Part shown: in pieces, positions 62,191-64,000 of the stretch
Layout: every line of letters starts with the position of its first letter
Position numbering within the stretch: position 1 is the first letter of the stretch
Assembly (NCBI GenBank): GCA_964019695.1
Contig: OZ026517.1
Location: 56,489,172 to 56,553,171, forward strand
Source of the DNA: Loripinus fragilis
Lineage: Eukaryota; Mollusca; Bivalvia; Lucinida; Lucinidae
Direction: 5' to 3'
Length of the DNA: 64,000 nucleotides
Notes under the pieces: generated by a model
Database searches by the model: none
Seen by the model: only the letters and a program-made list of their open reading frames with translations
What the model was told of the DNA's origin: nothing
Position numbers and translations under genes: made by a program

Positions 62191-63039
62191 GTTTGTCGAT
62201 TGTTAAGAGAGTTTTTGATTGCTGCCTGTCTGGTGTGATTATGTTGAACCATGTTTACAAACAAGAAATTATGTACATCATGATCTGCACTGTTTGTTTA
62301 CAAATTCATTGCCATTTGCCACTAATGTCAACTGCAATGTGATCCGCTGTTGTATGGCTCGAAGTGGATGGCTCAGTTACCATGGCTTCCTCAAGCTGTT
62401 TCGACGTAGCTCCTCAAAATGTATACTGTATGTAATAATTAGAATTCTCTCAAAGAAGTGATTCTTATAATTATGCACAACATGTGTTTTATTTTAGGGA
62501 AGTGATAGACCAAAATATTAACCCTATAATGCACCCAGATATGGTGCTATAAACTCTCAGTGACTCGAACTACCTGTACCTCAAACAAATTTTCATGGTC
62601 CCAAAGCTGTTTGAACCATTAAAGTTGGACTAAATTTTGAAAACAGTAACATTTTGTAAACAAACACAAATACTGTCAGAAGTACCTAAGATTGGCACCA
62701 TTGCGTAATGCCATTCTGCTATCTAGTGACACTGACACCAGATGTTACTTTCCACAGCCCTCTTTTGTGTAATTGATCAGCGATCACTGATGACATACTT
62801 TGTAAGGTCCCTGAGCCTTTGCTACCCACCTATGCAATAATGAACTGGTCCAATCATTATATGATTGAGACAGCCATTTATGATGGGGATTTATGACCAT
62901 ACATTTGGCAACAATTTGTCATTTATGACACATATATTGAGTCTTAAAGTTACTGACTAATTATTTTAACAGATGTGCACTGCCCTTGCAAAAATGAAAT
63001 GGGATTTATTGGTACTGTTCTAGAACTTTCTGGAACTCA
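62191..63039. other. Intronic stretch, nothing recognised
   Basis: No exon with splice signals matching the tubby domain was found. No repeat family assigned. Confidence 0.4.
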
Positions 63040-63369
63040 CTTTAATGGTACTTTCTGGGATAACCACTTAATCCCAACATTGGGATTATTTGGTATTAAA
63101 TGGAATGTTAAATGGCATATGGGCTTTTATGGTATTTTCTGGTACTGAAAATACCATTTAATCCCAGAAAGTCCCATTTGATCAGGTTCCACTAAATCCT
63201 AGATAATCCCAACCTGTTCATTTATTAAAATACCATTTAATCCCAGAAAATCTCAATTCTGTATTGGCAAGAGTCCCAAATATTTCCACAAAATCCCAAT
63301 TCAGCAATTTAGAAGTTCTAAATAGTAACAGATAATTCCATTTCTTTTCTAGCTAATGTATAGTTTTCA
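63040..63369. repeat. Degenerate GGTACT/AGTACC and TGGGATTA repeat region
   Basis: Alternating 'aatcccagaaa' and 'tttctgggatta' phrases in both orientations ('attttctggtactgaaaataccatttaatcc'), leading into the minisatellite that follows. Likely an older, partly inverted part of the same array. Confidence 0.6.
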
Positions 63370-64000
63370 TGGAAAAGTACCATAAAGTACCAAAAAGTAC
63401 CAGTACCAAAACCTGAAAGTACCATAAAATACCATATAGTACCATTGCCTACTAAAAATCTGAAAGTAACATAAAATACCAAAAACTGCCAAAATATGTG
63501 AGTACCACAAAATACCAAATAGTACCAATGCCAAAATCAGAAAGTACCACAAAATACCAAATAGTACCAATACAAAATTCTGAAAGTACCATAAAATACC
63601 AAATAGTACCACTACCGAAATATGAAAGTACCATAAAATACCAAATAGTACCAATACCAAAATCTGAAAGTACCACAAAATATAAAATAGTACCAATACC
63701 AAAATCTGAAAGTACCACAAAATACCAAATAGTACCAATACTCCAATCAGAAAATACCAAATAGTTACCAATACCAAACCTGAAAGTACCATAAAATACC
63801 AAATGGTATAAATACCAAAATCAGAAAGTATCACCAAATGCCAAATAGTGCCCATACCAAAATCTGAAAGTACCATATAATACCAAATAGTACCAATACC
63901 AAAATTTGTAAGTACCACAAAATACCAAATAGTACCAATGCAAAAAACTGAAAGTACCAGATAATGCCAAATAGTACTGAAACCAAAATCTGAAAGTACC
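63370..64000. repeat. Minisatellite, 42-bp unit, runs off the window
   Basis: The unit, about AAAGTACCACAAAATACCAA then ATAGTACCAATACCAAAATCTG, is repeated about 15 times with one- to few-base differences. 42 is a multiple of three, so repeat-derived open frames persist on both strands. No evidence of a gene. The array continues past base 64000. Confidence 0.92.

Noticed and set aside
63367..63918. 183-codon minus-strand ORF with a 14-residue repeat.
   Set aside because: It is wholly made of the 42-bp minisatellite, with equivalent ORFs on the other strand and no splice or start context.

Overview
This window is animal nuclear DNA: spliced exons with GT-AG introns, AT-rich introns, and a dense population of short inverted-repeat transposons, tRNA-derived SINEs and satellite arrays. 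The repeat repertoire (hairpin MITEs, a SINE with a CAAACAAAC-type tail, a DIRS retrotransposon, a Penelope remnant) looks like a bivalve mollusc. That is an inference from repeat style, and the species is not determined.

The only host gene I can support is a plus-strand TULP4 (tubby-like protein 4) orthologue. Five internal coding exons are visible: 4920-5039, 28659-28801, 30861-31088, 48828-49068 and 53474-53688. Their phases join without a break. Together they encode the last part of the WD40 region, a SOCS box (BC-box and an LPLP Cul5-box), the start of the tubby domain and an acidic/serine-rich plus basic insert. The first exons and most of the tubby domain lie outside the window. The introns inside the window are about 23.6, 2.1, 17.8 and 4.4 kb, followed by more than 10 kb of a further intron.

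Almost everything else is transposon-derived. Family letters used in the entries: A, hairpin with core TGTGGGTACTCAAAAGAACC; B, 'gagccgtgacatgagatttcc' type with a GATCAG hairpin; C, CTTGAAAAGT-rich element with a TTTGGTGCAGCA hairpin; D, AATGCCAACAATTGTTGGCA palindrome; E, hairpin bounded by CATTTGGGGAGG; F, TA-flanked MITE with CAGTAAAACCTGT termini; G, 'tttatttggcc' palindrome; H, 1-kb TIR element CTATGCACAATAAG; I, 'gacaggttttc' element; J, K and L, GATCAG hairpins with different cores; M, N, O and Q, smaller two- or three-copy families.

The largest insertion is at 18522-24443. A degraded TA-flanked element (CAGTAGAACTTC ends) contains a mariner-like TIR element (43-bp perfect TIRs), and that contains an apparently intact 4.8-kb DIRS-type tyrosine-recombinase retrotransposon on the minus strand. 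The DIRS element has gag, RT-RNase H-methyltransferase and recombinase ORFs, plus the diagnostic inverted terminal repeats and internal complementary region. The mariner-like host also carries five RFX-type X-box palindromes in 650 bp.

Other structured regions are a nuclear-receptor-half-site satellite (35392-36390), a nested 590-bp fold-back (3819-4408), a fold-back with tRNA-like arms (17833-18456), a composite H element (11742-14950) whose insertions are resolved by a clean copy at 47309-48332, and minisatellites of 36 bp (58795-59215) and 42 bp (63370-64000).
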